From positions 4,078,001-4,142,000 of the forward strand of contig NZ_CP075566.1 in NCBI RefSeq assembly GCF_018502625.1: 64,000 bases of DNA, read 5' to 3'. Position 1 is the first letter of the stretch, and every line of letters starts with the position of its first letter. Under the pieces are notes generated by a model. The model was not told the DNA's origin and did no database searches. It was given only the letters and a program-made list of their open reading frames with translations. This stretch comes from Pseudomonas hormoni (GTDB taxonomy: Bacteria; Pseudomonadota; Gammaproteobacteria; Pseudomonadales; Pseudomonadaceae). The position numbers and the translations under genes are program-made. This document shows positions 44,342-54,876 of this stretch, piece by piece.

Positions 44342-45243
44342 CAGTTGGGCGCGTCGAAAATGCCGGTCGACAAGTAACGGTCGCCACGGTCGCAGATGAT
44401 CGCGACGATCACCGCGTTTTCAACTTCTTTGGACAAACGCAGCATCGCTGCCACGGCACCGCCCGAGGACACGCCGCAGAAGATGCCTTCTTCGCGGGCC
44501 AGACGACGGGTCACGTCCTCGGCTTCGCTTTGCGCCATGTCGACGATGCGGTCCACGCGATCGGCCTGGTAAATCTTCGGCAGGTATTCCTGCGGCCAGC
44601 GACGGATGCCCGGAATCGCCGAGCCTTCCATCGGTTGCAGGCCGATGATCTGCACGTTCTCGCTCTGCTCTTTCAAGTAGCGCGACACGCCCATGATGGT
44701 GCCGGTGGTACCCATCGAACTGACGAAATGAGTGATGGTGCCCTCGGTCTGGCGCCAGATTTCCGGGCCGGTGGTGGTGTAGTGCGCTTCCGGGTTGTCA
44801 CCGTTGGCGAACTGGTCCAGCACCTTGCCACGGCCTTCGGCTTCCATTCGTTGGGCGAGGTCGCGGGCGCCTTCCATGCCTTCTTCCTGGGTCACCAGAA
44901 TCAGCTCGGCGCCATAGGCCGTCATCGCGGCCTTGCGCTCGGCGCTGGAGTTGTCCGGCATGATCAGGATCATCTTGTAACCCTTGATCGCGGCAGCCAT
45001 GGCCAGAGCGATCCCGGTGTTGCCCGAGGTCGCTTCGATCAGCGTATCGCCGGCGTGGATCTGCCCGCGCAATTCAGCGCGGGTAATCATCGACAGCGCC
45101 GGGCGGTCCTTGACCGAACCCGCCGGGTTATTCCCTTCGAGCTTGAGCAAAAGGGTATTGCTGGTGGCGCCGGGCAGGCGCTGCAAACGGACCAGCGGAG
45201 TGTTGCCGACGCAATCGGCGATGGTTGGGTACTGCAAGGTCAT
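44341..45243 (-). CDS. cysM: Cysteine synthase B (O-acetylserine sulfhydrylase)
   Basis: A 300-residue PLP enzyme of cysteine synthesis from O-acetylserine; CysM can also use thiosulfate. The Schiff-base Lys is K45 (G-S-V-K-D-R-P). S-G-N-T-G at about 72-76 binds the substrate carboxylate, and the glycine-rich phosphate cup M-G-T-T-G-T lies near 178-183. Arg in I-P-G-I-R-R-W-P is a CysM-type feature. ATG 45243 is the start. The gene is coupled to rlmD. In P. aeruginosa pirA lies on its other side; here pirS-like follows directly. Confidence 0.97.
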   Translation of the reverse strand: MTLQYPTIADCVGNTPLVRLQRLPGATSNTLLLKLEGNNPAGSVKDRPALSMITRAELRGQIHAGDTLIEATSGNTGIALAMAAAIKGYKMILIMPDNSSAERKAAMTAYGAELILVTQEEGMEGARDLAQRMEAEGRGKVLDQFANGDNPEAHYTTTGPEIWRQTEGTITHFVSSMGTTGTIMGVSRYLKEQSENVQIIGLQPMEGSAIPGIRRWPQEYLPKIYQADRVDRIVDMAQSEAEDVTRRLAREEGIFCGVSSGGAVAAMLRLSKEVENAVIVAIICDRGDRYLSTGIFDAPN

Positions 45244-45371
45244 GGCGTAATTCGCAATCCAGACTGCGGGGGCGCCTATCATACCGGCAAACGTTCGCAG
45301 GCCATATCACGCAAAGTGCGGTGCTTATGGCTTATGGGAATAAGGGTGGATTTTGGTGTTTTGTCACGACC

Positions 45372-45469
45372 TCATCGCGGGCAAGACCGCTCCCACAGGG
45401 TGCTGGGATTGTTCAAACAATTTGTGGCCGACACACATCCACTGTGGGAGCGAGCCTGCTCGCGATGGC
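45372..45469. repeat. REP doublet, one half inside the PirS-like coding sequence
   Basis: Inverted units GCGGGCAAGACCGCTCCCAC and GTGGGAGCGAGCCTGCTCGC lie about 45 bp apart. The right half (about 45441-45470) lies within the 3' end of the sensor gene, whose stop is at 45413. Confidence 0.88.
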
Positions 45470-46837
45470 GTCATCACTGGCGACACCATCATCCGCCACC
45501 AACCGCATATTCAGCCGCAAGCCTGCCCCGCTGTTCTCAGCCCAAAGCCGTCCGCCCTGCCGCTGCACCGCATTCCTCGCAATGCTCAACCCCAACCCGA
45601 ACCCACCATTTCCGGGCCGCGAACCATCAAGTCGAGTAAAGGGCGAGAAGATCCGCTCCAGATCTTCTTCAGCCACCCCGCCACCCTCGTCCTCGAGCCA
45701 CAAGTGCCAGTAATCACCATCGCGTCGCCCATCCAGGCGCACAACGCCGCCCTTCGGCGAATGACGAATGGCATTGCGCAGAATGTTTTCCAGGGCCTGC
45801 GCCAGGGTATTGAGATTGCCGCGCACCCAGCAGGATGAATCCACCGCACACTGCAACTGGCCCACCGGGCAGCAGCTTTCATAGCAGGCGTTCTCAGTGA
45901 GCATTTCCCACAGCGCCTGAATCTGGATCGCTTCGTCGGGCAAGGGTGAGCGCTCGGTGTCGAGCCAGGCCAGTTGCAGCGTGTCCTCGACCAGGCGCTG
46001 CATGCCATCGACTTCGCGGCCAATGCGTTCGCGCAGTTGCGTCAGGCTTTGCTCGCCCTCGCTGGCCACTCGCAAACGGCTCAACGGCGTGCGCAACTCA
46101 TGGGACAGGTCACGCAGCAACTGTTGTTGCAGGGCCACCGTGCTTTGCAGGCGTTCGGACATGTGGTCGAACGCACGGCCCAGCTCACCCAGTTCATCTG
46201 AACGATTGGTGGTGCGATGTGACAGCCGTACGCCCAACTGATCGGCACGCCAGGCATTGGCCTGCTCGCGCAGTTGATTGAGAGGAACCACCAGCAGTCG
46301 ATACAACCCGACGCACAGCAGCAACGTGAACAGCCCTGGAATCACACCGTTGGTGATCACGCGCCAGAACACTCGGTAACGCCCGGGCATGAAACGCTGG
46401 GGCAGTTCGATCACCAGACTGCCGACAGACGAGTCGCCGGGAAACGGTACGCGCAACCATGGCAAACGTTTTTTGTGAATGGGCCAATCGAGGCCGCGCA
46501 GGAATGTCAGGTGCTGGATTTCCGGCTCCGTCAGCGGCTGGCTGCTCAATGACTGTAAATCACCACCGATGACGCCCGTCCAACCCGCTTCACGCTCGCG
46601 CATTTCCTGTAGCCAGGCATCGACACCGGCACTCTGCCCCTGCTGCCACGCCTGCTCGGCTTCGGCGGCGTAACCTGCCAGAGTGCCACGGGCCTCATCC
46701 GACAGAAACTGGTTGCGCTCTTCCATGTAGCGGCCCCAGGACCAGCTCAGCCAGATCATCAGCAGACAGAACGCCACCAGCAGACAGGCGAGTTTCCAGA
46801 ACAGCGAATGCCGGCCCGGCAGGTCAGACCATTTCAT
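45413..46837 (-). CDS. Sensor histidine kinase, PirS-like
   Basis: A 474-residue membrane kinase. TM1 is at about 14-34, a periplasmic domain of ~125 residues, TM2 at about 163-185, HAMP, then the H-box D-L-S-H-E-L-R-T-P-L-S-R and HATPase domain (N-I-L-R-N-A-I-R-H, E-D-E-G-G-G-V, G-F-G-L-G-L). Position between the PirR-like regulator and cysM matches P. aeruginosa PA0930 (pirS, ferric-enterobactin sensing). The receptor gene pirA is missing here. The last ~20 residues are encoded by a REP unit and its linker, so the original C-terminus has been replaced. ATG 46837 overlaps the regulator gene by 14 bases. Confidence 0.88.
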   Translation of the reverse strand: MKWSDLPGRHSLFWKLACLLVAFCLLMIWLSWSWGRYMEERNQFLSDEARGTLAGYAAEAEQAWQQGQSAGVDAWLQEMREREAGWTGVIGGDLQSLSSQPLTEPEIQHLTFLRGLDWPIHKKRLPWLRVPFPGDSSVGSLVIELPQRFMPGRYRVFWRVITNGVIPGLFTLLLCVGLYRLLVVPLNQLREQANAWRADQLGVRLSHRTTNRSDELGELGRAFDHMSERLQSTVALQQQLLRDLSHELRTPLSRLRVASEGEQSLTQLRERIGREVDGMQRLVEDTLQLAWLDTERSPLPDEAIQIQALWEMLTENACYESCCPVGQLQCAVDSSCWVRGNLNTLAQALENILRNAIRHSPKGGVVRLDGRRDGDYWHLWLEDEGGGVAEEDLERIFSPFTRLDGSRPGNGGFGLGLSIARNAVQRQGGRLWAENSGAGLRLNMRLVADDGVASDDAIASRLAPTVDVCRPQIV

Positions 46838-47546
46838 CGGCAGCACTCAAGACATAGCCCTTGCCCCAGACTGTGCGCACTTCCCGCTCGGTGTAGCCGA
46901 TGGCCTTGAGCTTTCGGCGGATCTGGCTGATGTGCATGTCGAGGCTGCGGTCGTGGGCCGCGTAACCCCGTTGCAATACGTGTTGATAAAGGAAGGCCTT
47001 GCTCAATACTTCATCGCCATTGCGGTTGAGCGTGTCCAGCAAGCGGTACTCGCTGCGGGTCAGGCCGGCGGCGTGCTCGCCAAAGAACACCTCGAAACGT
47101 TCATCGTCGAAATGCAGACTGTCCACCGCCAGGGCAACGGGTTCGACGGCGGGCCGACGATCCAGCGCAACGCGCCGCAGGATCGCTTCGATGCGCACGC
47201 GCAGTTCGGCCATGCTGAAGGGCTTGGGCAAATAGTCATCGGCGCCGAGGCGGAAACCGCTGATGCGATCTGCCTCGGCCCCCAGCGCCGACATCAGCAC
47301 CACCGGGGTGGAATGGCTCTGGCGCAATTGGGTCAGCACGTTCAGACCGTTCATGCCCGGGAGCAGAATGTCCATCAGCACGACATCGAAGGCTTGTTCG
47401 CGGGCCATTGCCAGGCCTTCCTGACCGTTCTGGCACCAGGTCACCTGGAAACCGCTGCGGCCCAGTTGCTCGTGAACATAGGCACCGAGCACGAGGTCGT
47501 CTTCGATGGAAAGAATGCGGGGATGGCTGACAGAGATGGGAGTCAT
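46824..47546 (-). CDS. OmpR-family response regulator, PirR-like
   Basis: A 240-residue regulator. The receiver domain has the acidic pair E-D-D near 17, phosphoacceptor Asp in V-V-L-M-D-I-L-L-P near 56 and Lys in Y-L-P-K-P-F. A winged-helix DNA-binding domain (about 140-235) ends V-R-T-V-W-G-K-G-Y-V-L. ATG 47546 is used; a TTG at 47558 with GAGAA nearby is an alternative. The genes are arranged gacS (divergent), regulator, kinase, cysM as in P. aeruginosa PA0928-PA0932, which suggests pirR orthology. Without pirA next to it the target is unknown. Confidence 0.88.
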   Translation of the reverse strand: MTPISVSHPRILSIEDDLVLGAYVHEQLGRSGFQVTWCQNGQEGLAMAREQAFDVVLMDILLPGMNGLNVLTQLRQSHSTPVVLMSALGAEADRISGFRLGADDYLPKPFSMAELRVRIEAILRRVALDRRPAVEPVALAVDSLHFDDERFEVFFGEHAAGLTRSEYRLLDTLNRNGDEVLSKAFLYQHVLQRGYAAHDRSLDMHISQIRRKLKAIGYTEREVRTVWGKGYVLSAADEMV

Positions 47547-47761
47547 GAGTATCTGCAAATAATTCTCAGTTGCCGATTATTCAAGATTGCCTCGCCGGGG
47601 GCAACCCAAGGGTGTGTCCACGACCCGAAAGCCTTCAATGACCCGACGAATGACGACATCAATTTTACGAAGATTGCCCGCAAGCAAATCGCTACACTGC
47701 GCAAGTGGCGCGTGCCGGATGTACGCGCAGGTTCCTAAATGGCTGGATGCAGGAGAGAGGC

Positions 47762-50515
47762 GTGCTCAAGAAACTGGGAATTAAAGGCCGCGTGCTGTTG
47801 CTGACCTTGCTTCCGACCAGCCTGATGGCTCTGGTGCTGGGCGGCTATTTTACCTGGATGCAGCAATCCGACCTGCAGACCCAACTCATGCAGCGCGGTG
47901 AAATGATCGCCGAACAGCTCGCGCCCCTCGTGGCCCCGGCCATGGGTCACAAGGACATCGAACTGCTGGAACGCATCGCCACCCAGTCCCTGGAAACCGC
48001 CGACGTGCGCGCAGTGACGCTCCTCGCCCCGGACCGCACGCTGCTCGCCCACGCCGGCCCGACCATGCTCAATCAGGCGCCATTGGGCAATGGCTCGCAG
48101 ATGCTGCGCCGCAGTGGCAACGATGCGACGCGTTACCTGCTGCCGGTGTTCGGCAAACACCGCAATCTGGCCGGCGACCTGATTCCCGATGAAGCCGACC
48201 GCCTGCTGGGCTGGGTCGAACTCGAACTGTCCCACAACGGCATGTTGCTGCGCGGTTATCGCAGCCTGTTCGCCAGCCTTTTGTTGATCGGCGCGGGCCT
48301 CGCCGGTGCAGCACTGCTGGCGTTGCGCATGGGCCGGACCATCAACCGGCCGCTGAGCCAGATCAAGCAAGCGGTGGCGCAACTCAAGGACGGCCATCTG
48401 GAAACCCGCCTGCCGCCCCTCGGCAGTCAGGAGCTGGATGAGCTGGCGTCCGGCATCAATCGCATGGCCGGCACCCTGCAAAATGCCCAGGAAGAATTGC
48501 AGCACAGCATCGACCAGGCCACCGAAGACGTGCGCCAGAACCTGGAAACCATCGAAATCCAGAACATCGAGCTGGACCTGGCGCGCAAGGAAGCCCTGGA
48601 AGCGAGCCGGATCAAATCCGAGTTCCTGGCCAACATGAGCCATGAAATCCGCACGCCGCTCAACGGCATTCTCGGTTTCACCCACCTGCTGCAAAAAAGC
48701 GAGCTGACCCCGCGCCAGCTCGATTACCTGGGCACCATCGAGAAATCCGCCGACAGCCTGCTGGGGATCATCAACGAGATTCTCGACTTCTCGAAAATCG
48801 AGGCCGGCAAGCTGGTACTCGACCATATTCCGTTCAACCTGCGCGATTTGCTCCAGGACACTCTGACCATCCTCGCCCCGGCCGCCCATGCCAAACAGCT
48901 GGAACTGGTGAGCCTGGTGTATCGCGACACGCCGCTGTCGCTGGTCGGCGATCCGCTGCGACTCAAGCAGATCCTTACCAACCTGGTGAGCAACGCGATC
49001 AAGTTCACCCGCGAAGGCACGATCGTCGCCCGCGCCATGCTCGAAGAAGAACACGAAGACAGCGTACAGCTGCGCATCAGCATTCAGGACACCGGCATCG
49101 GCCTGTCGAACGAGGACGTGCGGGCGCTGTTCCAGGCCTTCAGCCAGGCCGACAACTCGTTGTCCCGGCAACCCGGCGGCACCGGTTTGGGATTGGTGAT
49201 TTCCAAGCGTTTGATCGAACAGATGGGCGGCGAGATCGGCGTCGACAGCACGCCGGGCGAAGGCTCGGAATTCTGGGTCAGCCTGAGCCTGCCCAAAACC
49301 CGCGACGACGCCGAAGACCTGCCCGGTCCGCCGCTGCTCGGGCGTCGCGTCGCCGTGCTGGAAAACCACGAACTGGCCCGGCAGGCGTTGCAGCATCAAC
49401 TGGAAGACTGTGGCCTGGAAGTGACACCGTTCAATACCCTGGAAAGCCTGACCAACGGCGTGACCGGCGCGCACCAGACCGATCAGGCGATCGACCTCGC
49501 AGTGCTCGGCATCACCAGCAATGACATGCCGCCGGAGCGCCTGAACCAGCACATCTGGGACCTCGAACACCTCGGCTGCAAAGTGCTGGTGCTGTGCCCG
49601 ACCACCGAGCAGACGCTGTTCCACCTCTCGGTGCCCAACCCGCACAGTCAGCTTCAAGCCAAACCGGCCTGCACCCGCAAGCTGCGCCGGGCCTTGTCTG
49701 ATCTGGTCAATCCGCGCCAGCAACGCAGCGACCCCGGCGAACCGGTGTCCAGCCGTGCGCCGAAGGTGCTGTGTGTCGACGACAACCCGGCCAATCTGCT
49801 GCTGGTGCAAACCCTGCTTGAAGACCTGGGCGCCAAGGTGCTCGCGGTGGAAAGCGGTTACGCTGCGGTCAAGGCGGTACAAACCGAGACTTTCGACCTG
49901 GTGTTGATGGACGTGCAGATGCCTGGCATGGACGGTCGCCAGAGCACCGAAACCATTCGCCAGTGGGAAAGCGAACGGCATTGCACGCCATTGCCGATCG
50001 TGGCCCTCACCGCCCATGCCATGGCCAACGAAAAGCGCGCGCTGCTGCAAAGCGGCATGGACGATTACCTGACCAAGCCGATCAGCGAACGGCAACTGGC
50101 GCAGGTGGTATTGAAGTGGACCGGCCTGGCGCTGCGCAATCAGGGGCCGGAGCGTTCCAGTGACAGCCATGGCGGCAGCCACGAGTTGCAGGTGCTGGAT
50201 CACGAGGAAGGGTTGCGCCTGGCTGCCGGCAAGGCGGATCTGGCAGCGGACATGCTGGCGATGTTGCTGGCATCCCTGGAAGCCGACCGCGAAGCCATCC
50301 GCGTGGCCCGGGAGACCAACGACCACAATGCCTTGATCGAACGGGTGCATCGCCTGCATGGCGCGACCCGATATTGCGGCGTGCCGCAACTGCGCGCGGC
50401 CTGCCAGCGCAGCGAAACCCTGCTCAAGCAACAAGACCCGAAAGCGCCCGGCGCACTGGAAGACCTCGACCGCGCCATCAATCGCCTGGCGGCTCATGCC
50501 CGTATAAATGCTTGA
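47762..50515 (+). CDS. gacS: Hybrid sensor kinase GacS
   Basis: Global sensor of the Gac/Rsm pathway, which through GacA and small RNAs rsmX/Y/Z controls secondary metabolism and exoproducts. The 917 residues equal the known P. fluorescens length. GTG 47762 has AGGAG 6 bases upstream. TM1 is at about 9-30, a periplasmic domain to about 162, TM2 at about 163-185, HAMP, then H294 in the M-S-H-E-I-R-T-P box, HATPase, receiver with D717 (L-M-D-V-Q-M-P) and HPt with H863 (V-H-R-L-H-G). All phosphorelay sites are intact. The motif [10 protein letters not shown] starts the protein. No frameshift is seen. Confidence 0.98.
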   Translation: MLKKLGIKGRVLLLTLLPTSLMALVLGGYFTWMQQSDLQTQLMQRGEMIAEQLAPLVAPAMGHKDIELLERIATQSLETADVRAVTLLAPDRTLLAHAGPTMLNQAPLGNGSQMLRRSGNDATRYLLPVFGKHRNLAGDLIPDEADRLLGWVELELSHNGMLLRGYRSLFASLLLIGAGLAGAALLALRMGRTINRPLSQIKQAVAQLKDGHLETRLPPLGSQELDELASGINRMAGTLQNAQEELQHSIDQATEDVRQNLETIEIQNIELDLARKEALEASRIKSEFLANMSHEIRTPLNGILGFTHLLQKSELTPRQLDYLGTIEKSADSLLGIINEILDFSKIEAGKLVLDHIPFNLRDLLQDTLTILAPAAHAKQLELVSLVYRDTPLSLVGDPLRLKQILTNLVSNAIKFTREGTIVARAMLEEEHEDSVQLRISIQDTGIGLSNEDVRALFQAFSQADNSLSRQPGGTGLGLVISKRLIEQMGGEIGVDSTPGEGSEFWVSLSLPKTRDDAEDLPGPPLLGRRVAVLENHELARQALQHQLEDCGLEVTPFNTLESLTNGVTGAHQTDQAIDLAVLGITSNDMPPERLNQHIWDLEHLGCKVLVLCPTTEQTLFHLSVPNPHSQLQAKPACTRKLRRALSDLVNPRQQRSDPGEPVSSRAPKVLCVDDNPANLLLVQTLLEDLGAKVLAVESGYAAVKAVQTETFDLVLMDVQMPGMDGRQSTETIRQWESERHCTPLPIVALTAHAMANEKRALLQSGMDDYLTKPISERQLAQVVLKWTGLALRNQGPERSSDSHGGSHELQVLDHEEGLRLAAGKADLAADMLAMLLASLEADREAIRVARETNDHNALIERVHRLHGATRYCGVPQLRAACQRSETLLKQQDPKAPGALEDLDRAINRLAAHARINA

Positions 50516-50565
50516 TACAGCGCAATGGCGTTGATCACCTTCAGCGCTAGGCTCACTGCAACCCC

Positions 50566-50653
50566 TTGTAGGAGCCTGGCTTGCCAGCGAAGGGGCCCTC
50601 AAACTTTGCGTCGTTCTCAAGGACGCCTTCGCTGGCAAGCCAGACTCCTACAG
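50566..50653. repeat. REP doublet
   Basis: Inverted units GTAGGAGCCTGGCTTGCCAG and CTGGCAAGCCAGACTCCTAC, ~45 bp apart, lie between gacS and ldhA on the same strand. Confidence 0.9.
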
Positions 50654-50717
50654 AGATCCGGGCGGGCCTGAGTTTTCGGCAACAGGCACACAGCGTGAAT
50701 TTATCCAGGAGGACGCC

Positions 50718-51710
50718 ATGCGCACGATTCTTTTCAGCAGCCAGACCTACGACCGCGACAGTTTTCTCGGCGCCGACCTCCCCGCCGGCATCGAGCTGCA
50801 CTTTCAATCGGCGCGACTGAGCCTGGACACGGCGGCGCTGGCGGAACATCACGAAGTCGTCTGCGCCTTCATCAATGATGACCTTAGCGCCCCGGTGCTC
50901 GAACGCCTGGCCGCCGGGGGCACACGCCTGATCGCCCTGCGATCGGCCGGTTACAACCATGTCGATCTCGCGGTGGCGAAGCGTCTGGGGTTGTCGGTGG
51001 TGCGGGTTCCGGCCTACTCGCCCCATGCCGTGGCCGAGCATGCGGTGGCGTTGATCCTGGCGCTCAACCGGCGCCTGCATCGCGCCTACAACCGCACCCG
51101 CGAAGGGGATTTCAGCCTGCATGGGCTGACCGGGTTTGACCTGGTGGGCAAGACGGTCGGCGTAGTCGGCACCGGGCAGATCGGCGCGACCTTCGCGAAA
51201 ATCATGAACGGTTTCGGCTGTCAGCTACTGGCTTACGACCCTTACCCCAATCCGCAGGTCGAAGCCCTCAGCGCGCGTTATTTGAGTTTGCCGCAGCTTC
51301 TGGCCGAATCGCAGATCATCAGCCTGCATTGCCCGCTCAACGAACAGAGCAAACACCTGATCAACCGCGAGTCACTGGCGCATATGCAACCCGGCGCCAT
51401 GTTGATCAACACCGGGCGTGGCGGGCTGGTGGACACGCCAGCACTGATCGACGCATTGAAGGATGGCCAACTGGGTTATCTGGGGCTGGACGTGTATGAG
51501 GAGGAAGCGCAGCTGTTCTTCGAGGACCGGTCCGATCTGCCGCTGCAGGACGATGTGCTGGCACGCCTGCTGACCTTCCCGAACGTGATCGTCACCGCGC
51601 ACCAGGCCTTCCTGACCCATGAAGCCCTGGGCGCCATTGCCGCGACAACGTTGCAGAACATTGCAGCCTGGGCGGCGGGTAATCTGCAAAATCAGGTCGA
51701 TGCCGGCTGA
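50718..51710 (+). CDS. ldhA: D-lactate (2-hydroxyacid) dehydrogenase
   Basis: A 330-residue NAD-dependent D-2-hydroxyacid dehydrogenase. CAGGAGGAC lies 6-8 bases before the ATG. The Rossmann motif G-V-V-G-T-G-Q-I-G is near residue 152-160. The substrate-binding Arg lies in N-T-G-R-G-G-L-V, the catalytic Glu in L-D-V-Y-E-E-E, and the His in V-T-A-H-Q-A-F-L-T. This reduces pyruvate to D-lactate. In P. aeruginosa ldhA (PA0927) also flanks gacS (PA0928), which supports the name. Its stop is followed by a separate small gene pair. Confidence 0.96.
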   Translation: MRTILFSSQTYDRDSFLGADLPAGIELHFQSARLSLDTAALAEHHEVVCAFINDDLSAPVLERLAAGGTRLIALRSAGYNHVDLAVAKRLGLSVVRVPAYSPHAVAEHAVALILALNRRLHRAYNRTREGDFSLHGLTGFDLVGKTVGVVGTGQIGATFAKIMNGFGCQLLAYDPYPNPQVEALSARYLSLPQLLAESQIISLHCPLNEQSKHLINRESLAHMQPGAMLINTGRGGLVDTPALIDALKDGQLGYLGLDVYEEEAQLFFEDRSDLPLQDDVLARLLTFPNVIVTAHQAFLTHEALGAIAATTLQNIAAWAAGNLQNQVDAG

Positions 51711-51787
51711 ACCGGATCGAAGGTCACTTCCCTGCGCGGTGCGGCGTCGATGTCCGTGCTAGCATGCCGCGCATATTTGGAGGACCC

Positions 51788-52222
51788 ATGGTCGAACACG
51801 ATTTCCGCTATAGCCTGATGAACCCGCAACACACCCTCACCGAATGCCGCGCCCTGGTGCCGGGGCGTTATCAAGTCACCGGCAATGGCGGCTCGATTCG
51901 TAACAATGACGTGCTGGTCGTGACCCTCAAAGGTGCCAAGGACTTGTCCATGCGCCTGACCGTCGAAACGGTTCGCCACCTGATCAACCCGCCCGGCCAA
52001 TGGGTCGCGGTGGCCAGCGGCCCGGTGTTCGGCGAACTGGCGATCCACACCTGGCAAGTCAATTGCGACAGCTGCGCCAAAGAGCTCAGCTTCGAGTTCG
52101 CGGTCGATGCCAAGTTGGGCAACAAGGCCGAAAAGCCTGCCGCTACTGCGCGGATTGCCGAGTTGGGCTGGAAGTCCGTCGGCGAGAAACACCTGTGCCC
52201 GAAATGCCAGGAGCCTGCGTGA
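51788..52222 (+). CDS. Conserved protein with two CXXC motifs (possible zinc ribbon)
   Basis: A 144-residue cytoplasmic protein. ATG 51788 has GGAGGA about 4-9 bases upstream, better than the frame start at 51764. Two C-x-x-C pairs, C93-D-S-C96 and C137-P-K-C140, frame the C-terminal third and would bind one zinc. The N-terminal ~85 residues contain beta-like segments (L-V-V-T-L-K-G-A-K-D). It overlaps the META lipoprotein gene by one base (TGATG), so the two are coupled. I do not recognise a characterised family. Confidence 0.82.
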   Translation: MVEHDFRYSLMNPQHTLTECRALVPGRYQVTGNGGSIRNNDVLVVTLKGAKDLSMRLTVETVRHLINPPGQWVAVASGPVFGELAIHTWQVNCDSCAKELSFEFAVDAKLGNKAEKPAATARIAELGWKSVGEKHLCPKCQEPA

Positions 52223-52626
52223 TGAAACGCCTTGCTCTGACCGCGATGGTCGGCGCCAGCCTGCTGGGCTGCGCCGCCGAGCCGGTGCAATTGCAACAGA
52301 ACCGCAGCTACATTCTGGAATGGATCGGCGAACGCCCGCTGATGGATTACAGCCACCTGACCGTCACCCTCGGTGAAGACGGTCGCGCCTATGGTAATGG
52401 CGGCTGCAACCACTGGTTCGCGCCGTACACGCTCGACGGCGACAAGCTGAGCTTCGGCAAGGTCGGCAGCACGCGCAAGCTGTGCGCGCCGGCGCTCATG
52501 GAACAGGAAAAGCGCTTCCTCCAGGCCCTGGAAAACGTGCAGCGCTGGGATGTTTCGCCGATCGACCAGATGCGCTTCTGGCCGGCGGAAGGCAAGCCGC
52601 TGCGTTGGTGGCTTGAAGAGGGATAA
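52222..52626 (+). CDS. META-domain (HslJ-like) lipoprotein
   Basis: A 134-residue lipoprotein. Signal MKRLALTAMVGASLL with lipobox L-L-G-C (lipidated Cys17). The following part has the META/HslJ fold: E-W-I-G-E-R, then Y-G-N-G-G-C-N-H-W-F-A-P-Y and M-E-Q-E-K-R-F-L-Q-A-L. Such proteins are linked to heat, novobiocin or motility phenotypes in other bacteria. The residue after the acyl Cys is Ala, so outer-membrane sorting is expected. It is coupled to the CXXC protein upstream. Confidence 0.9.
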   Translation: MKRLALTAMVGASLLGCAAEPVQLQQNRSYILEWIGERPLMDYSHLTVTLGEDGRAYGNGGCNHWFAPYTLDGDKLSFGKVGSTRKLCAPALMEQEKRFLQALENVQRWDVSPIDQMRFWPAEGKPLRWWLEEG

Positions 52627-52656
52627 ATCCCCCTCAAGAGTGGTCGAGTGGATAAC

Positions 52657-52790
52657 TGTGGCGAGGGAGCTTGCTCCCGCTCGGCTGCGCAGCAGCCGCA
52701 AAACCGGAACGCGCGTTGGACCTGACGAAACGCGGCGACCGGGATTAGGGCTGCTTCGCAGCCCAGCGGGAGCAAGCTCCCTCGCCACAA
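52657..52790. repeat. BIME composite
   Basis: Outer arms GTGGCGAGGGAGCTTGCTCC and complement, inner arms GGCTGCGCAGCAGCCGC and GGGCTGCTTCGCAGCCC. Same family as 26834-26966 and 56595-56730; it sits between convergent genes. Confidence 0.9.
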
Positions 52791-52821
52791 AAGCACCTCA
52801 CCACAAAAGACCTCTGCGTAA

Positions 52822-53289
52822 TCAGTTAGTCGCCTGCAACGCCTCAAGCTTCGCCATCACCCCCGCCGCCGTCTGTTCGCCCATCAGCTGTTCGCGCACC
52901 TTGCCCTTGTTATCGATGATGTACGTCACCGGCAACGCCTCGCTGCGCGGCAATTCAAACAGCTCCGCCGGATCCGACGCCAATACGGTGAACCTGATCC
53001 CCAGTTTCTCACTGGCATTTTTCAGCTCTTCACCCTGCACATTGTCGAAGTTGACCCCGAACACACCAATCTTCCTGTCCTTCAACTGATCGGCCAGCCC
53101 GTTCAATTCCGGGATTTCGGTCCGGCACGGGCCACACCATTCGGCCCAGTAATTGAGCACCAGCCATTGTTTGTCCAGTCGTTCGGCGGCGACTTTATGG
53201 CCGTTCTGATCGATGCCATAGTCGTTGCCGCAGCCCCCCAGCATCAGCGTCCCGAAGATCGCCAGTGCCGCTGCCAGTCGCCTTGTCAT
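52822..53289 (-). CDS. TlpA-like thioredoxin lipoprotein
   Basis: A 155-residue membrane-anchored thiol-disulfide protein. Signal with lipobox L-G-G-C (Cys20). The thioredoxin fold has W-A-E-W-C-G-P-C (C52, C55), and the cis-Pro segment A-L-P-V-T-Y-I-I lies near 118-125. ATG 53289 has AAGGA 7 bases upstream. TlpA/ResA/CcmG relatives reduce periplasmic disulfides, for example in cytochrome c or copper-site assembly; the low-complexity N-terminal anchor fits a periplasmic location. The partner protein is unknown. It diverges from the arsC-like gene. Confidence 0.93.
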   Translation of the reverse strand: MTRRLAAALAIFGTLMLGGCGNDYGIDQNGHKVAAERLDKQWLVLNYWAEWCGPCRTEIPELNGLADQLKDRKIGVFGVNFDNVQGEELKNASEKLGIRFTVLASDPAELFELPRSEALPVTYIIDNKGKVREQLMGEQTAAGVMAKLEALQATN

Positions 53290-53403
53290 GTCGTGATCCT
53301 TGTTCAAAATTAAATGCGCCTGCGACCCATCGCCTCCCAAGGTTCTGGATTACGCGCTGCACAGTTAGAATAGCCGTCACCTTACGCAAGATGCGACCCG
53401 CAC

Positions 53404-54350
<947 letters not shown>

Positions 54351-54351
54351 C

Positions 54352-54777
54352 ATGGCCAAAAAGCCGAAGGTGCTGCCTTCCATTGAATGGCTCGAACCGC
54401 GGGTTCGAGCGATGCGCGTCATCAGTCTGCTGTGCTACTTCAGTCTGGTGGGATTGCTCTGCGTCTATTACCTGGTGGTCGCTGACCTGCATGGTGCGCG
54501 GCCGTGGGTGATTTTGCTGATCGAGCTGGTGCCGCTGCTGTTGCTGGCGCCGGGGATGATCATCGGCAGCGCGCGCGGGCATTCGTGGATGTGCTTTGTG
54601 GTGAACCTGTATTTCATCAAGGGCGCACTGGCGGCGTATGACCCGAACCGGCAGCTGTTTGGTTTACTGGAGATGGGCGCGAGCCTGGCAGTGTTCTGCT
54701 CGGCGCTGCTGTATGTGCGGTGGCGGTTTCAGTTGAATCGCAAACTGGCGGGTGAAGGCGAGATCTCCGTCGCCTGA
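54352..54777 (+). CDS. DUF2069 membrane protein
   Basis: A 141-residue inner-membrane protein with four hydrophobic segments (about 25-43, 50-68, 80-93, 105-125). It contains W-M-C-F-V-V-N-L-Y-F-I-K-G near 79-91, the signature I know for DUF2069. The ATG follows the wrbA stop by one base. Function is unknown. Confidence 0.9.
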   Translation: MAKKPKVLPSIEWLEPRVRAMRVISLLCYFSLVGLLCVYYLVVADLHGARPWVILLIELVPLLLLAPGMIIGSARGHSWMCFVVNLYFIKGALAAYDPNRQLFGLLEMGASLAVFCSALLYVRWRFQLNRKLAGEGEISVA

Positions 54778-54783
54778 CAGATT

Positions 54784-54864
54784 GCAATCGCTAGCAGGCT
54801 AGCTCCCACAGGGGACTTGTGTACGCCACAGATCCAATGTGGGAGCCAGCCTGCTGGCGATGGG
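54784..54864. repeat. REP doublet
   Basis: Inverted units CGCTAGCAGGCTAGCTCCCAC and GTGGGAGCCAGCCTGCTGGC are about 30 bp apart, between convergent genes. Confidence 0.88.
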
Positions 54865-54876
54865 CGCAACTCGGTG

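Noticed and set aside
45413..45470. Frameshift or truncation in the PirS-like kinase
   Set aside because: All kinase motifs are intact and the frame is continuous. The odd C-terminus is explained by the REP unit.
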